Below, one piece after another: positions 55,647 to 64,000 of a stretch of 64,000 nucleotides of DNA. The DNA lies in assembly GCF_963677005.1 (NCBI RefSeq), contig NZ_OY781616.1, forward strand, positions 310,001-374,000, read 5' to 3'. Every line of letters starts with the position of its first letter. The first letter of the stretch is position 1. Made by a program: the position numbers and the translations under genes. The stretch is from Maridesulfovibrio sp. (GTDB lineage: Bacteria; Desulfobacterota; Desulfovibrionia; Desulfovibrionales; Desulfovibrionaceae). A model generated the notes under the pieces. It saw nothing but the letters and a program-made list of their open reading frames with translations, searched no databases and was not told the origin of the DNA.

Positions 55647-55776
55647 CCTGTTTCCTTTGCCGGATACCGGTTTGCGGAGACAGGCTTGTATGAATAATCC
55701 GGTTCAGTTGGGAGCGAGTTTCGTCTTTGCAAATGTCGTCCCTGTCTGGATATTGGTCCGCTTGTTAAAAATCGGA

Positions 55777-55804
55777 CAAAAAAAACGGGCCTTGCGGCCC
55801 GTTT
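55777..55804 (-). terminator. terminator after tsf
   Basis: A 9-bp stem AAACGGGCC / GGCCCGTTT with loop TTGC; on the - strand TTTTTTTTGTCC follows. Confidence 0.85.
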
Positions 55805-55810
55805 GAAGTT

Positions 55811-56431
<621 letters not shown>

Positions 56432-56433
56432 GA

Positions 56434-57216
56434 CTATTCTGCCTCCTGAGGAGTTTCTTCTGCTTTTTCTTCAGTTTCTACAGCTTTCTCGGCTGCTTTG
56501 GTGGATTCTGCTTCCATTGCCTTGTCTTCTTTGCAGCGAGCGGCGCCTTCGAGGCAGGCATCAGCCATGTGGGCTGCGAAGAGTTTGATGGCGCGGATAG
56601 CGTCGTCGTTACCGGGAATGATGTAGTCAACCATATCGGGATCGCAGTTGGAGTCTACTACTGCAACTACGGGGATACCGAGCTTGCGGCATTCCTGAAT
56701 AGCGATCTGTTCACGCTTGGGGTCGATGACGAATGCTGCTGCGGGAGAACCGTTCATGTCCTTGATGCCGCCGAGTGCGAGGTTCAGTTTCTTTACCTCG
56801 CGACCCATCATTACGATTTCCTTTTTGGGGAAACGGTTGATGGAGCCGTCTTCGAACATTTCTTCAAGCTTTTTGAGGCGATCAATGCTCTTTTTGATGG
56901 TCTGGAAGTTGGTGAGAGTTCCACCCATCCAGCGGTGGGTTACGTGGAACATATCTGCACGGGATGCTTCTGCAGCAATCGCTTCCTGAGCCTGACGCTT
57001 GGTGCCGATGAAAAGGATTTTTCCGCCTTTTGCAACGGTATCGGCGATGAAGTCATGAGCCTTGCGGAACAGTTTTACGGTCTGCTGCAGGTCCATGATG
57101 TGAATGCCGTTGCGTGCGCCGAAAATGTAGGGGCGCATTTTGGGGTTCCAGCGGCGGGTCTGGTGACCGAAGTGAACACCGGTCTCCAGCATTTGTTTCA
57201 TAGTTACGTATGCCAT
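56434..57216 (-). CDS. rpsB: 30S ribosomal protein S2
   Basis: A 260-residue S2 with [22 protein letters not shown] at the start (residue 6 on), GGTLTNF, and [25 protein letters not shown] near residue 195 (parts). The last 40 residues are an acidic Ala/Glu/Lys tail ([17 protein letters not shown]) longer than usual. CCAGGAGGAAATC precedes the ATG. The upstream leader forms a nested stem-loop, likely the S2 autoregulation site. Confidence 0.95.
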   Translation of the reverse strand: MAYVTMKQMLETGVHFGHQTRRWNPKMRPYIFGARNGIHIMDLQQTVKLFRKAHDFIADTVAKGGKILFIGTKRQAQEAIAAEASRADMFHVTHRWMGGTLTNFQTIKKSIDRLKKLEEMFEDGSINRFPKKEIVMMGREVKKLNLALGGIKDMNGSPAAAFVIDPKREQIAIQECRKLGIPVVAVVDSNCDPDMVDYIIPGNDDAIRAIKLFAAHMADACLEGAARCKEDKAMEAESTKAAEKAVETEEKAEETPQEAE

Positions 57217-57239
57217 GATTTCCTCCTGGGTTTTTCCTC

Positions 57240-57297
57240 CATCCCGCCGACCATTGAACCCGCAACCGTTGCGGGCACCCTTGTAAAAGGCGGGATG
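57240..57297 (-). promoter_or_regulatory. structured rpsB leader, putative S2 autoregulatory element
   Basis: The outer stem CATCCCGCC / GGCGGGATG (57240-57248 with 57289-57297) encloses an inner stem CCCGCAA / TTGCGGG (57259-57265 with 57269-57275). It ends about 23 bases before the rpsB start, close to the ribosome site. Ribosomal protein genes commonly carry such translational control elements. Confidence 0.6.
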
Positions 57298-57315
57298 TGC
57301 GAATTTGGCTACGCA

Positions 57316-57344
57316 CCATTACAGGGAAATGAACTCAAAATCAA
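57316..57344 (-). promoter_or_regulatory. possible rpsB promoter
   Basis: On the - strand TTGATT (57344-57339), 17-base spacer, TAATGG (57321-57316). The -10 match is only moderate. Confidence 0.35.
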
Positions 57345-57408
57345 GTCCCGGTGCGGTTTTTGAAAAAATATTTTACATAATGTCTCAAACAGGTCGTATA
57401 CACACCTG

Positions 57409-58164
57409 TTACTGGACCGGCGACTCCGCAATGACCTTGTTGCTTAGTTTTCCGATTCCCTCAATTTCCACCTCGACCGTATCTCCTTCATTGAGAGTGC
57501 CGATTCCCTTGGGAGTGCCGGTCATGACCACATCGCCGGGGTTGAGGGTCATTATGTGCGAGATGAAGCTGATCAGTTCCGCCGGTGTGCGGATCATGTC
57601 GGAAGTGTTTCCCTCCTGGCGGACGACTCCGTTTACTATGGTTCGGATTCCAAGAGAGGCTGTATTCAGGTCTGTTTTAATGCAGGGGCCGACCGGGGCG
57701 AAGGAATCAAATCCCTTGGCGCGGGTGAAAAGTTTGTCCTTGCGCTGGAAGTCCCTCGCGGTGACATCGTTTGCGCAGGTGTACCCGAATATCAGCGGAG
57801 CAACCTTGTCCGGGGCAACATTTTTTATTGTCTGCCCGATGACAACCGCAAGCTCTCCTTCGTAATCCACCTGCTCCGAGACGGAAGGTAGAACTATGGC
57901 ATCGTTGTTGCCTATGACCGCTGAAGACGGCTTGAGGAAAATCATGGGATCTTCTTCCATGTCCATGTTCAGTTCTTCGGCGTGTTCCCTATAGTTAAGT
58001 CCGACACACACTATTTTGGAAGGGACGACTATAGGCAGGATAAGGCATTCTGTCAGTGGAATGGGGTTGTCTTCGGTCCGTCCCGCTATCAGGCTCCGGA
58101 AGTGGTCACCGTCAAGAGATGCGTAAAATACTTTTTCGCCATGCTTGATTCTGAATACCTTCAT
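57409..58164 (-). CDS. fumarylacetoacetate hydrolase family protein
   Basis: A 251-residue FAH-fold enzyme. The core motifs are IVCVGLNYREHAEE (about residue 53), FLKPSSAVIG, the metal-binding region VDYEGELAVVIG (about 93) and the late GTPKGIG loop. Members hydrolyse or decarboxylate acylpyruvates and 2-oxo acids using Mg; the substrate here is unknown. ATG 58164 is used because GGAGTAACCTG lies just upstream; an upstream in-frame start is not protein-like. It stands between RNase J and rpsB. Confidence 0.88.
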   Translation of the reverse strand: MKVFRIKHGEKVFYASLDGDHFRSLIAGRTEDNPIPLTECLILPIVVPSKIVCVGLNYREHAEELNMDMEEDPMIFLKPSSAVIGNNDAIVLPSVSEQVDYEGELAVVIGQTIKNVAPDKVAPLIFGYTCANDVTARDFQRKDKLFTRAKGFDSFAPVGPCIKTDLNTASLGIRTIVNGVVRQEGNTSDMIRTPAELISFISHIMTLNPGDVVMTGTPKGIGTLNEGDTVEVEIEGIGKLSNKVIAESPVQ

Positions 58165-58275
58165 CAGGTTACTCCGTTGTTTGTTTGGGCATAAGAGGAA
58201 CCGTATCACAATCTGCGGATAAAGCCCAACCTCGGATGTTGCGGGGCGTTAAATGCCGGAACATTGCGGACTGTT

Positions 58276-59979
58276 CTACAGAATGCATTTCTCGCATTTG
58301 GCGTCTATGTCCTTGTCTTCGTCTCCGGTGATCGAAATGACAAGGGGAATCACAACCGGGTCGCGACCAAGGATTTTGCGGAAGAACCGGCGCAGGGCGG
58401 AGCGGATTCTTTCTTTCAGTTTGCCGGTCTGGCCCGGAGGAATATTCTCGTATACGTCAAGGACAATGCATTTGGCATCTTCCAGCAGATGCGAATACTG
58501 CTGCTCGAATACGAATCCTTTGGACGTAACTTCCGGGCCGCGCAGAATTTCTCCTGTTTCCACATCGACTACGATGGCGACTATGACCAGTCCTTCTCCG
58601 GCCAGCAACTGGCGTTCCTTGAGGACTGTCTGGCCGACATCTCCGACGCCTTTCCCGTCTACGAGAGTACACTGAACCGGTACGTTTTCTTCAAGGCGGA
58701 TGCCGTGGAGCAGGAAGGTTACCGGTTCGCCGTCCTCAATTACCAGTGACCGTTCCGGGGCCACGCCTGTTTCAATTGCAAGGCGTGAATGTTTGATGAG
58801 ATGGCGGTATTCGCCGTGAACCGGGATGAAATATTTGGGTCGGACTGTCTCCAGCATTATGCGCAGTTCCTCGCGATGCGCATGGCCGGAAGCATGAATG
58901 CCCTGTACCTTTTCATAAAGGACTTCGGCCCCCAGCTTGTAGAGCCTGTTGATGACCTTGGTGATGGCCTTGGTGTTTCCGGGTATAAAGCGCGAGGACA
59001 TGAGGACAAGGTCCCCTTCCTTTATGGAAAGCTGGCGGTGGTCGCCTGTGGATAGCCGGGAAAGCGAGGCCAGGGATTCTCCCTGAGAGCCGGTCACCAG
59101 CAGCACTATTTCGTCGTCGCGATAGTCGGAAAGATTTTCCAGATCGATGATGTTGCGGGAAGGTACTCGCAATTTACCCATTTCGCGGGCCAGTTCTATG
59201 TTTCTGGACAGGGATTTCCCGCTGATGCCGACAACCCTGCCTGTTTCATCGGCAAGATCGAATATTTCCTGCATGCGTTGGATGTGGCTGGAGAAGAGCG
59301 TTACCAGAATTCTGCCTTCGGCTTCTTCGAAAATATCGCGCATGGAGCTTTTGATTTCGCGTTCTGTAAGCGCGTATCCGTCCTGCTCTATGTTTGTGGA
59401 GTCGGAAAAAAGAAGCGTTACTCCCTGTTCGGAAAAATTGCGGATTGCCTCAAGGTCGGTGGCGTGTCCGCCGAGAGGGTTGCGGTCGATCTTGAAATCT
59501 CCCGTATGAACCACTCTGCCGACCGGGGTTTCGATTCCAAGCGCGTATCCGTCTATTATGGAATGGCAGACAGGGAAAAAATTGAAAGTCATATCGCCGA
59601 GTTTCACCCGGTCATACGGTTTTACTTCGCGCAGGTCGACATACGCGTCCAGATTATGCTCACGCAGCTTGTTTTCCACCAGGCCGAGAGTGAATTTGGA
59701 ACCGTAGACCGGTACATCTATATAAGGAAGCAGCCAGGGCAGGGCGCCGATATGGTCTTCGTGCCCATGCGTAAGCACGATCCCTTTTATCCGGTTCTTT
59801 ATGGCCAGAATATGGTCGAAACGCGGTATTGCTATGTCTACGCCGAACAGGGAGTCATCCGGGAAAATCAGCCCGCAGTCCACGATGGCGACCGACTCTT
59901 CGGTGCTCAGAACCATGCAGTTGAGGCCGATTTCACCAAGTCCTCCCAGAGGACAGACCGTCAGTTGGGCATCACTCAT
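58276..59979 (-). CDS. rnj: ribonuclease J
   Basis: A 567-residue metallo-beta-lactamase/beta-CASP RNase of full length, acting as 5'-to-3' exonuclease and endonuclease in mRNA turnover and rRNA maturation. It has the metal motif THGHEDHIGALPW (about residue 74), VGRVVHTGDFKID, the beta-CASP segment and SGHAHREEL (about 365). The C-terminal domain is present. Its ATG overlaps by eight bases the stop of the displaced plsC C-terminal frame. Confidence 0.94.
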   Translation of the reverse strand: MSDAQLTVCPLGGLGEIGLNCMVLSTEESVAIVDCGLIFPDDSLFGVDIAIPRFDHILAIKNRIKGIVLTHGHEDHIGALPWLLPYIDVPVYGSKFTLGLVENKLREHNLDAYVDLREVKPYDRVKLGDMTFNFFPVCHSIIDGYALGIETPVGRVVHTGDFKIDRNPLGGHATDLEAIRNFSEQGVTLLFSDSTNIEQDGYALTEREIKSSMRDIFEEAEGRILVTLFSSHIQRMQEIFDLADETGRVVGISGKSLSRNIELAREMGKLRVPSRNIIDLENLSDYRDDEIVLLVTGSQGESLASLSRLSTGDHRQLSIKEGDLVLMSSRFIPGNTKAITKVINRLYKLGAEVLYEKVQGIHASGHAHREELRIMLETVRPKYFIPVHGEYRHLIKHSRLAIETGVAPERSLVIEDGEPVTFLLHGIRLEENVPVQCTLVDGKGVGDVGQTVLKERQLLAGEGLVIVAIVVDVETGEILRGPEVTSKGFVFEQQYSHLLEDAKCIVLDVYENIPPGQTGKLKERIRSALRRFFRKILGRDPVVIPLVISITGDEDKDIDAKCEKCIL

Positions 59980-60066
59980 GTTTCAGCTCCGCATAGGCTT
60001 TTCCCATGACGTCTTCAAGCTGCTCTTTGAGTTTGTTGCGATCCCGCACCTTGTATTCGGAAATAT
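59972..60066 (-). pseudogene. plsC: displaced C-terminal part of plsC (frameshift remnant)
   Basis: In a second frame, the bases after the premature plsC stop encode PPIDISEYKVRDRNKLKEQL and on to AELKHE, about 35 residues that look like the normal PlsC C terminus. The frame ends by overlapping the rnj start. One missing C in the C5 tract at 60072-60076 would explain the displacement. Confidence 0.6.
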
Positions 60067-60684
60067 CTATCGGGGGAGGGCCTTGATTTTGATGTCCATG
60101 AAGGGGTTCATCCACAGGCTTCCCTTTGGGCAGACCTTGTCTGCTCCGCACATGACGATCGGGGCGATCGGCTTCTGGCATTTGAGGGCCAGCACAAGTC
60201 CGCCTGTTTTGAAAGGAAGGAGCTGGGCCGGATCGGGATTTCGGGTTCCTTCCGGGAAGATCAGCGGAGAGTTTCCGTTGTTGGCCACATCTATTGCATT
60301 CTGAATGTCCCGCATTCCCTGTCTGCGGTTTTCGCGGTCGATGGAAATATGGTTGCCTGCTGTCATGGCGTGGCCGAATACCGGGAAGTCAAAGAGAGAT
60401 TTCTTGGCCACGAATTTGAACTGCCATGGCTCCAGAAATTTGAACAGTACCGGGATATCGTAAAAACTCTGGTGGTTGACCATGAAAACGTAAGTCTGGT
60501 TTTCATCAAGGGCGCTCAGGTCCACATGATTTCTGCTCGCGCAGAGCCATACAACGAGTTTGCCCCAGTTGCGTTCACACCAGTGGCTTGAAGTCTGGTT
60601 GCGTCCTATTATGGCAACAACGGAGAAAAAAATAGTTGCCGGGAAAAACACCAGATAAAAAAATAAGGTTCTTAAAAAACTCAC
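60067..60684 (-). CDS. plsC: 1-acyl-glycerol-3-phosphate acyltransferase, frameshifted near 3' end
   Basis: About 205 residues are readable before a premature TAG. The PlsC core is intact: one N-terminal membrane segment (LRTLFFYLVFFPATIFFSVV), the catalytic NHQSFYD (H-x4-D) motif and FPEGTR. It acylates lysophosphatidic acid to phosphatidic acid. The GTG at 60684 gives a start just before the membrane segment; the Shine-Dalgarno is weak. The chain breaks at KIKALPR, and the expected continuation PPIDISEY lies in another frame, so one base was lost in a run of five C, by mutation, phase variation or sequencing error. Confidence 0.8.
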   Translation of the reverse strand: MSFLRTLFFYLVFFPATIFFSVVAIIGRNQTSSHWCERNWGKLVVWLCASRNHVDLSALDENQTYVFMVNHQSFYDIPVLFKFLEPWQFKFVAKKSLFDFPVFGHAMTAGNHISIDRENRRQGMRDIQNAIDVANNGNSPLIFPEGTRNPDPAQLLPFKTGGLVLALKCQKPIAPIVMCGADKVCPKGSLWMNPFMDIKIKALPR

Positions 60685-60870
60685 GGCTGTTACATGTGGT
60701 TGAGGGTTTAAAATACGCGCAAAATTCCTCCATCCCGGCAGGGTTCCGGGGGAGTTGATGTTTTGCGTTTTGCGAAAGCAAAGCCCGTTCATGAAATTTT
60801 TTTCACTCAAAAGCAACCAAATAAGTAGTTTAATTTTTGTCGGTAAACAAGGGGGCATGGTAAAATAACC

Positions 60871-60901
60871 AAAAAAGGGCCGGAACTGAAGCTCCGGCCC
60901 G
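60871..60901 (-). terminator. terminator after EF-G paralogue
   Basis: An 8-9 bp stem GGGCCGGA / TCCGGCCC (60877-60884 with 60893-60900); on the - strand TTTTTTGGTTATTTT follows. Confidence 0.8.
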
Positions 60902-60928
60902 GATGTTTTGCCTGATGTGCAGAAGCGG

Positions 60929-62992
60929 TTATTCTTCTTTGCCGATGTTGTACTCTTCAATGACCTTTTCCGCTATCTGCGGCGGGCATTCTTCATAATG
61001 GGACATTTCCATTGTGAATGTTCCCTGTCCGCCGGTCATGGAGCGCAGGTCCGGTGCGTATTTCAGGATTTCGGACATGGGCACATGGGCCTTGACTTCC
61101 GTGACTCCGGCTGTGGAGTCGGAACCGAGCACCTTGCCCCGGCGGCTGGAAAGGTCGCCGATTATGTCGCCCATGAATTCATCCGGAACTTCGACGATGA
61201 CGTTCATCAGCGGTTCAAGAAGAGATACCCCGGCCTGTTCACAGGCTTTTTTGAAAGCCATGGAACCGGCGACTTTGAAGGCCATTTCTGAGGAGTCTAC
61301 AGTATGGTAGGAGCCGTCATACAGGGTTACCCTGAAGTCTATGATCGGTGAACCGGCCAGAAAACCTCTGGCAGCAGCTTCCTGTACTCCCTTGTCTACC
61401 GCCGGAATGTACTGCTTGGGAATTACACCGCCGACAATGCTGTTGACGAATTCGTAGCCCCCGCCCTTGGGCATGGGCTCAAGCTTGATCCAGCAGTCGC
61501 CGAACTGTCCGCGCCCGCCGGACTGTTTCTTGAACCGGCCCTGCACTTCCGCAGACCCCTTGATGGTTTCCCTGTAAGGAACCTTGGGTGCGTTGAGCAC
61601 AATTTCAGCCTTGTAACGCCTTCTGGCTTTTTCAACGGAGATTTCAATATGGTTCTGACCCATGCCGGAAAGCAGGATATCTCCTGTTTCCTCATCGCGG
61701 GACAGACTCAGGTTGACGTCTTCGGCCAGCAGTCTCTGGATGGCCTGGAAGACCTTATCCTCATCCCCTTTTTCCGCAGGAGAAAGGGCGAAGGTGATCA
61801 ACTGCGGGGCCAGAGTCGGCTTTTCAAGGGTGAAGGGATGCTTTTCATCACTTAAGGTATCACCCGTGAAGGTCTCCTTGAGCTTGGCGAGAGTGATGAT
61901 AGCGCCGGGACCGACCGATCCTTTTACAGCTTTCTGGTCCTTGCCGGTCCTTAGCTGTATGTTGCCGAGGCGTTCATGGGCATCGGTATTGGAGTTGAAA
62001 AGGGTGAGGTCTCCGGAAACCGTTCCTGAAAGCACGCGGCAGATGGTCAGTTGCCCTGCAAAAGGGTCCGCCAGTGTTTTGAATACAAAGCAGGCCACCG
62101 GGGCCTCCGGGGAAGAATCAAGAGTTGAGCCGTCTTCACCTGTCCATTGGGCATGTTCGAGCGGGGAGGGTAGATATGTCTGGATTGCATCCAGAAGGAG
62201 GCTGCCGCCTTTGTTCTCTAATGCGGAGCCGATGCAGACCGGGAAGAGGGAGCGTGTTTTTACTCCGGCACTCAGGCCTTTAGCTATTTCTTCTTCGGTA
62301 AGTTCACCTTCTTCAAGGTATTTTTCCATAAGATCTTCATCACTTTCAGCGATGTTCTCAATCATGGTTTCGCGGAGGACTTCAATCTCCTCGGCTATGT
62401 CGGCGGGGATATCGCATTTGGAGGCCTCTCCGTTCTCTTCGAACTTGTAGGCCTGTCCGGAAAGCATATCAACCACGCCGGTGAAATTTTCCTTGCTTCC
62501 TATCGGATACTGGAGCAGTACAGGGCTGATTCCGAGGGAGTTGCCGATGCTGTTGAATGCTGCATCGAAATCTGCACGGTCACGATCCATTTTATTGATG
62601 AAGATAACGGTGGGAAGTCCGGCCTTTTCAACAGCGGCCCAGGCTTTGCGGGAAAGCGGTTTTACTCCGTCCACGGCGTCAATGGTGAAGACAACGCCGT
62701 CGGACGCCGCTAGAGAGTAGGGCAGGTCTCCGCAGAAGTTCGCATCACCCGGAGTGTCGATGAGATAATGGTCGTTTTTTTTCCACTTGTATCCTGCGAA
62801 ACCGGATTGAATGGAGCCGCGGCGTTTTATCTCTTCCGGCTCGGTGTCAAGGGCGGTAGTTCCGTCCTCTATTTTTCCGAGTCTGTCTATGACCCCGGTA
62901 CTGAAAAGAATCATCTCGGCGGTGGAGGTTTTGCCGCAACCGCCGTGGCCTACAAGTGCAAAAGTCCTTTGATTTTGTAAAGCTTCAGACAT
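60929..62992 (-). CDS. elongation factor G paralogue (EF-G2-like)
   Basis: A 687-residue translational GTPase with G1 GHGGCGKTST, G3 DTPGDANF, G4 NKMD and all EF-G domains to the end (domain IV GGRGQFGDCWIKLEP). The G1 loop differs from the AHIDAGKTTT of canonical EF-G, and the protein is typical of the second EF-G-like class seen alongside the main fusA. It may act in ribosome recycling or stress translation. No rps12/rps7/tuf neighbours are present, so it is not the str-operon fusA. It has its own terminator. Confidence 0.88.
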   Translation of the reverse strand: MSEALQNQRTFALVGHGGCGKTSTAEMILFSTGVIDRLGKIEDGTTALDTEPEEIKRRGSIQSGFAGYKWKKNDHYLIDTPGDANFCGDLPYSLAASDGVVFTIDAVDGVKPLSRKAWAAVEKAGLPTVIFINKMDRDRADFDAAFNSIGNSLGISPVLLQYPIGSKENFTGVVDMLSGQAYKFEENGEASKCDIPADIAEEIEVLRETMIENIAESDEDLMEKYLEEGELTEEEIAKGLSAGVKTRSLFPVCIGSALENKGGSLLLDAIQTYLPSPLEHAQWTGEDGSTLDSSPEAPVACFVFKTLADPFAGQLTICRVLSGTVSGDLTLFNSNTDAHERLGNIQLRTGKDQKAVKGSVGPGAIITLAKLKETFTGDTLSDEKHPFTLEKPTLAPQLITFALSPAEKGDEDKVFQAIQRLLAEDVNLSLSRDEETGDILLSGMGQNHIEISVEKARRRYKAEIVLNAPKVPYRETIKGSAEVQGRFKKQSGGRGQFGDCWIKLEPMPKGGGYEFVNSIVGGVIPKQYIPAVDKGVQEAAARGFLAGSPIIDFRVTLYDGSYHTVDSSEMAFKVAGSMAFKKACEQAGVSLLEPLMNVIVEVPDEFMGDIIGDLSSRRGKVLGSDSTAGVTEVKAHVPMSEILKYAPDLRSMTGGQGTFTMEMSHYEECPPQIAEKVIEEYNIGKEE

Positions 62993-63191
62993 TCAACAAC
63001 TCCGTTTCTTCTGAATGTTCCAGCCTGGATTTTTCAATCCGGCTTAAAGGTCTAAAGGTGCAACTTATAATTCTTCCTAATGATCCCTATAGGTACACCC
63101 CTGCTAACATGTCAAGCGTAGATAATTTATTTAATTTCGTGCACAACGGGTCACTGTACATGTCTTTTTTCTTTTTGAGAGGTTTGATAAA

Positions 63192-64000
63192 TTGAATGAT
63201 CCAATAGTATACAGCCTTGATCCGGCTGAAATAGAGTGTTCCGGGCCGTGGCTTCTTCATGATTCCACGCCTGTGGCGAATATTGTTCCGTCCTTTGCGA
63301 AAAGGGGACAGCTTGTTCCTGTTCTGCTGGTAAAAGACGGTGAAAAGACGTTGCTCGTTGCAGGCCGGGCGCGTGTGGCTGCCGCCCGTGAACTGGGAAG
63401 AAAAGTCACTGGAATATACATTGATGCCCCGGACGATATTTCACGTGCTGTTGCGCATCTTGAAGAAAACAGTTCTCGAACAGCCGACGAATGCGTAAAA
63501 AGTAATACCTTCAGATTTTTTGCCGAGCGCATGGAAAAAGCGGACATGGCAAAGACGCTTGGAGCGCTTTTCGGGATCAGTCCCAATTCGCGGGAAATGA
63601 CGTTCCGGCTGGACTGGCTGGATCTGGAACCTGTTTTTGACACCCTGCTCGCAGCCGGAAATATCCCTTTGCCTGCGGTTGCCGTTCTCGGCCGCATGTC
63701 GGCAGGAGACAGAGCGGCTGTGCTGCCGTTTTTTGAAAAGATCGGCTGGTCCCGATCCAATGCAGTGAATTTTCTTACCTGGTTATATGAAACAGCCAGG
63801 CGGGAAGGCCAGACCGTTTCGGGACTCATAGAATCTTCAGGACTTGCGCCTGCCACGGAAGGCGAATCCCCGAAGGATGCCGTGTCCCGTTTGTGCAGGG
63901 CGGCAAGGATGCTCAGATATCCGCATCTGGTCGAGCTTGAGTGCGCTCATGCGAAACTGGTCTCCGAGATATGTGCCGGAACCCGCTGGAAGGTGGAGCC
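63192..64000 (+). CDS. ParB N-domain protein, 5' part (3' end outside window)
   Basis: An open frame from TTG 63192 to the right edge, 269 visible codons. GAGAGG lies nine bases before the start. Residues about 10-75 resemble the ParB/Spo0J nuclease-like N-terminal fold: VPSFAKRGQLVPVLLVKDGEKTL followed by AGRARVAAARELGRKV (each a family signature). A helical region follows. The canonical GERRxRA motif is replaced by AGRARVAAA, so it is not chromosomal ParB; it may regulate genes or act with a neighbour beyond the edge. No parA is visible. It is divergent from the EF-G paralogue. Confidence 0.75.
   Translation, partial: MNDPIVYSLDPAEIECSGPWLLHDSTPVANIVPSFAKRGQLVPVLLVKDGEKTLLVAGRARVAAARELGRKVTGIYIDAPDDISRAVAHLEENSSRTADECVKSNTFRFFAERMEKADMAKTLGALFGISPNSREMTFRLDWLDLEPVFDTLLAAGNIPLPAVAVLGRMSAGDRAAVLPFFEKIGWSRSNAVNFLTWLYETARREGQTVSGLIESSGLAPATEGESPKDAVSRLCRAARMLRYPHLVELECAHAKLVSEICAGTRWKVE

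Overview
The window looks like a chromosomal segment of a Desulfovibrio-type anaerobic sulfate reducer (Desulfovibrionaceae; inference). The strongest evidence is the siroheme-dependent heme pathway (ahbB, ahbC, ahbD with hemB). Supporting evidence is a ferredoxin-dependent 2-oxoacid oxidoreductase (korDABC), an anaerobic-type cobalamin gene (cbiC), a receiver/PEP-synthase-like fusion, a polar flagellin cluster with sigma-54 and sigma-28 promoters, and frequent GTG/TTG starts. No rRNA, tRNA, prophage, insertion sequence or CRISPR array was recognised. Layout, left to right. 1-14.9 kb: the tail of an MFS transporter, a solitary HsdR-N-like protein, a sodium/solute symporter with its 53-residue accessory protein behind a promoter and attenuator-like hairpin, gdhA, a large receiver/PEP-synthase-like protein, two STAS proteins, and an RND efflux pump with its adaptor. 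14.9-28.6 kb (all + strand): a DAK2/DegV fusion resembling a one-piece fatty acid kinase, a polar amino acid ABC transporter, deoC-cbiC, a PAS/GGDEF/EAL protein and korDABC. 28.6-34 kb (- strand): the heme block ahbD / hemB-ahbC-ahbB-rpe. 34-43 kb (- strand): an OmpA-type lipoprotein, a Yip1-like membrane protein, two glycosyltransferases, and fliC, fliD, fliS. 43-61 kb (- strand, except one HD-GYP gene): the conserved translation and envelope series rpsB-tsf-pyrH-frr-uppS and cdsA-dxr-rseP-tsaB. It is split in the middle by an HD-GYP gene and a four-gene cassette of exported proteins of unknown function. 57.4-63 kb: an FAH-family hydrolase, RNase J, a frameshifted plsC and an EF-G paralogue. 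A ParB-domain gene runs off the right edge. How the parts fit together: gdhA, the amino acid ABC system, the symporter and Kor point to amino acid and 2-oxoacid metabolism. The ahb genes and cbiC draw on the siroheme/precorrin branch. GGDEF/EAL, HD-GYP, STAS and flagellar genes form a signalling and motility theme. The most unusual items are: (1) a cobalamin-riboswitch-like RNA with its own extended -10 promoter and a mutually exclusive terminator hairpin, pointing at no sense gene and antisense to the OmpA lipoprotein gene; (2) a three-copy composite intergenic repeat built of small palindromes; (3) the exported-protein cassette inside the uppS-cdsA junction; (4) a one-base frameshift in a C tract of plsC; (5) the FakA/FakB-like fusion; (6) a PEP-synthase-like protein without the phosphohistidine domain.
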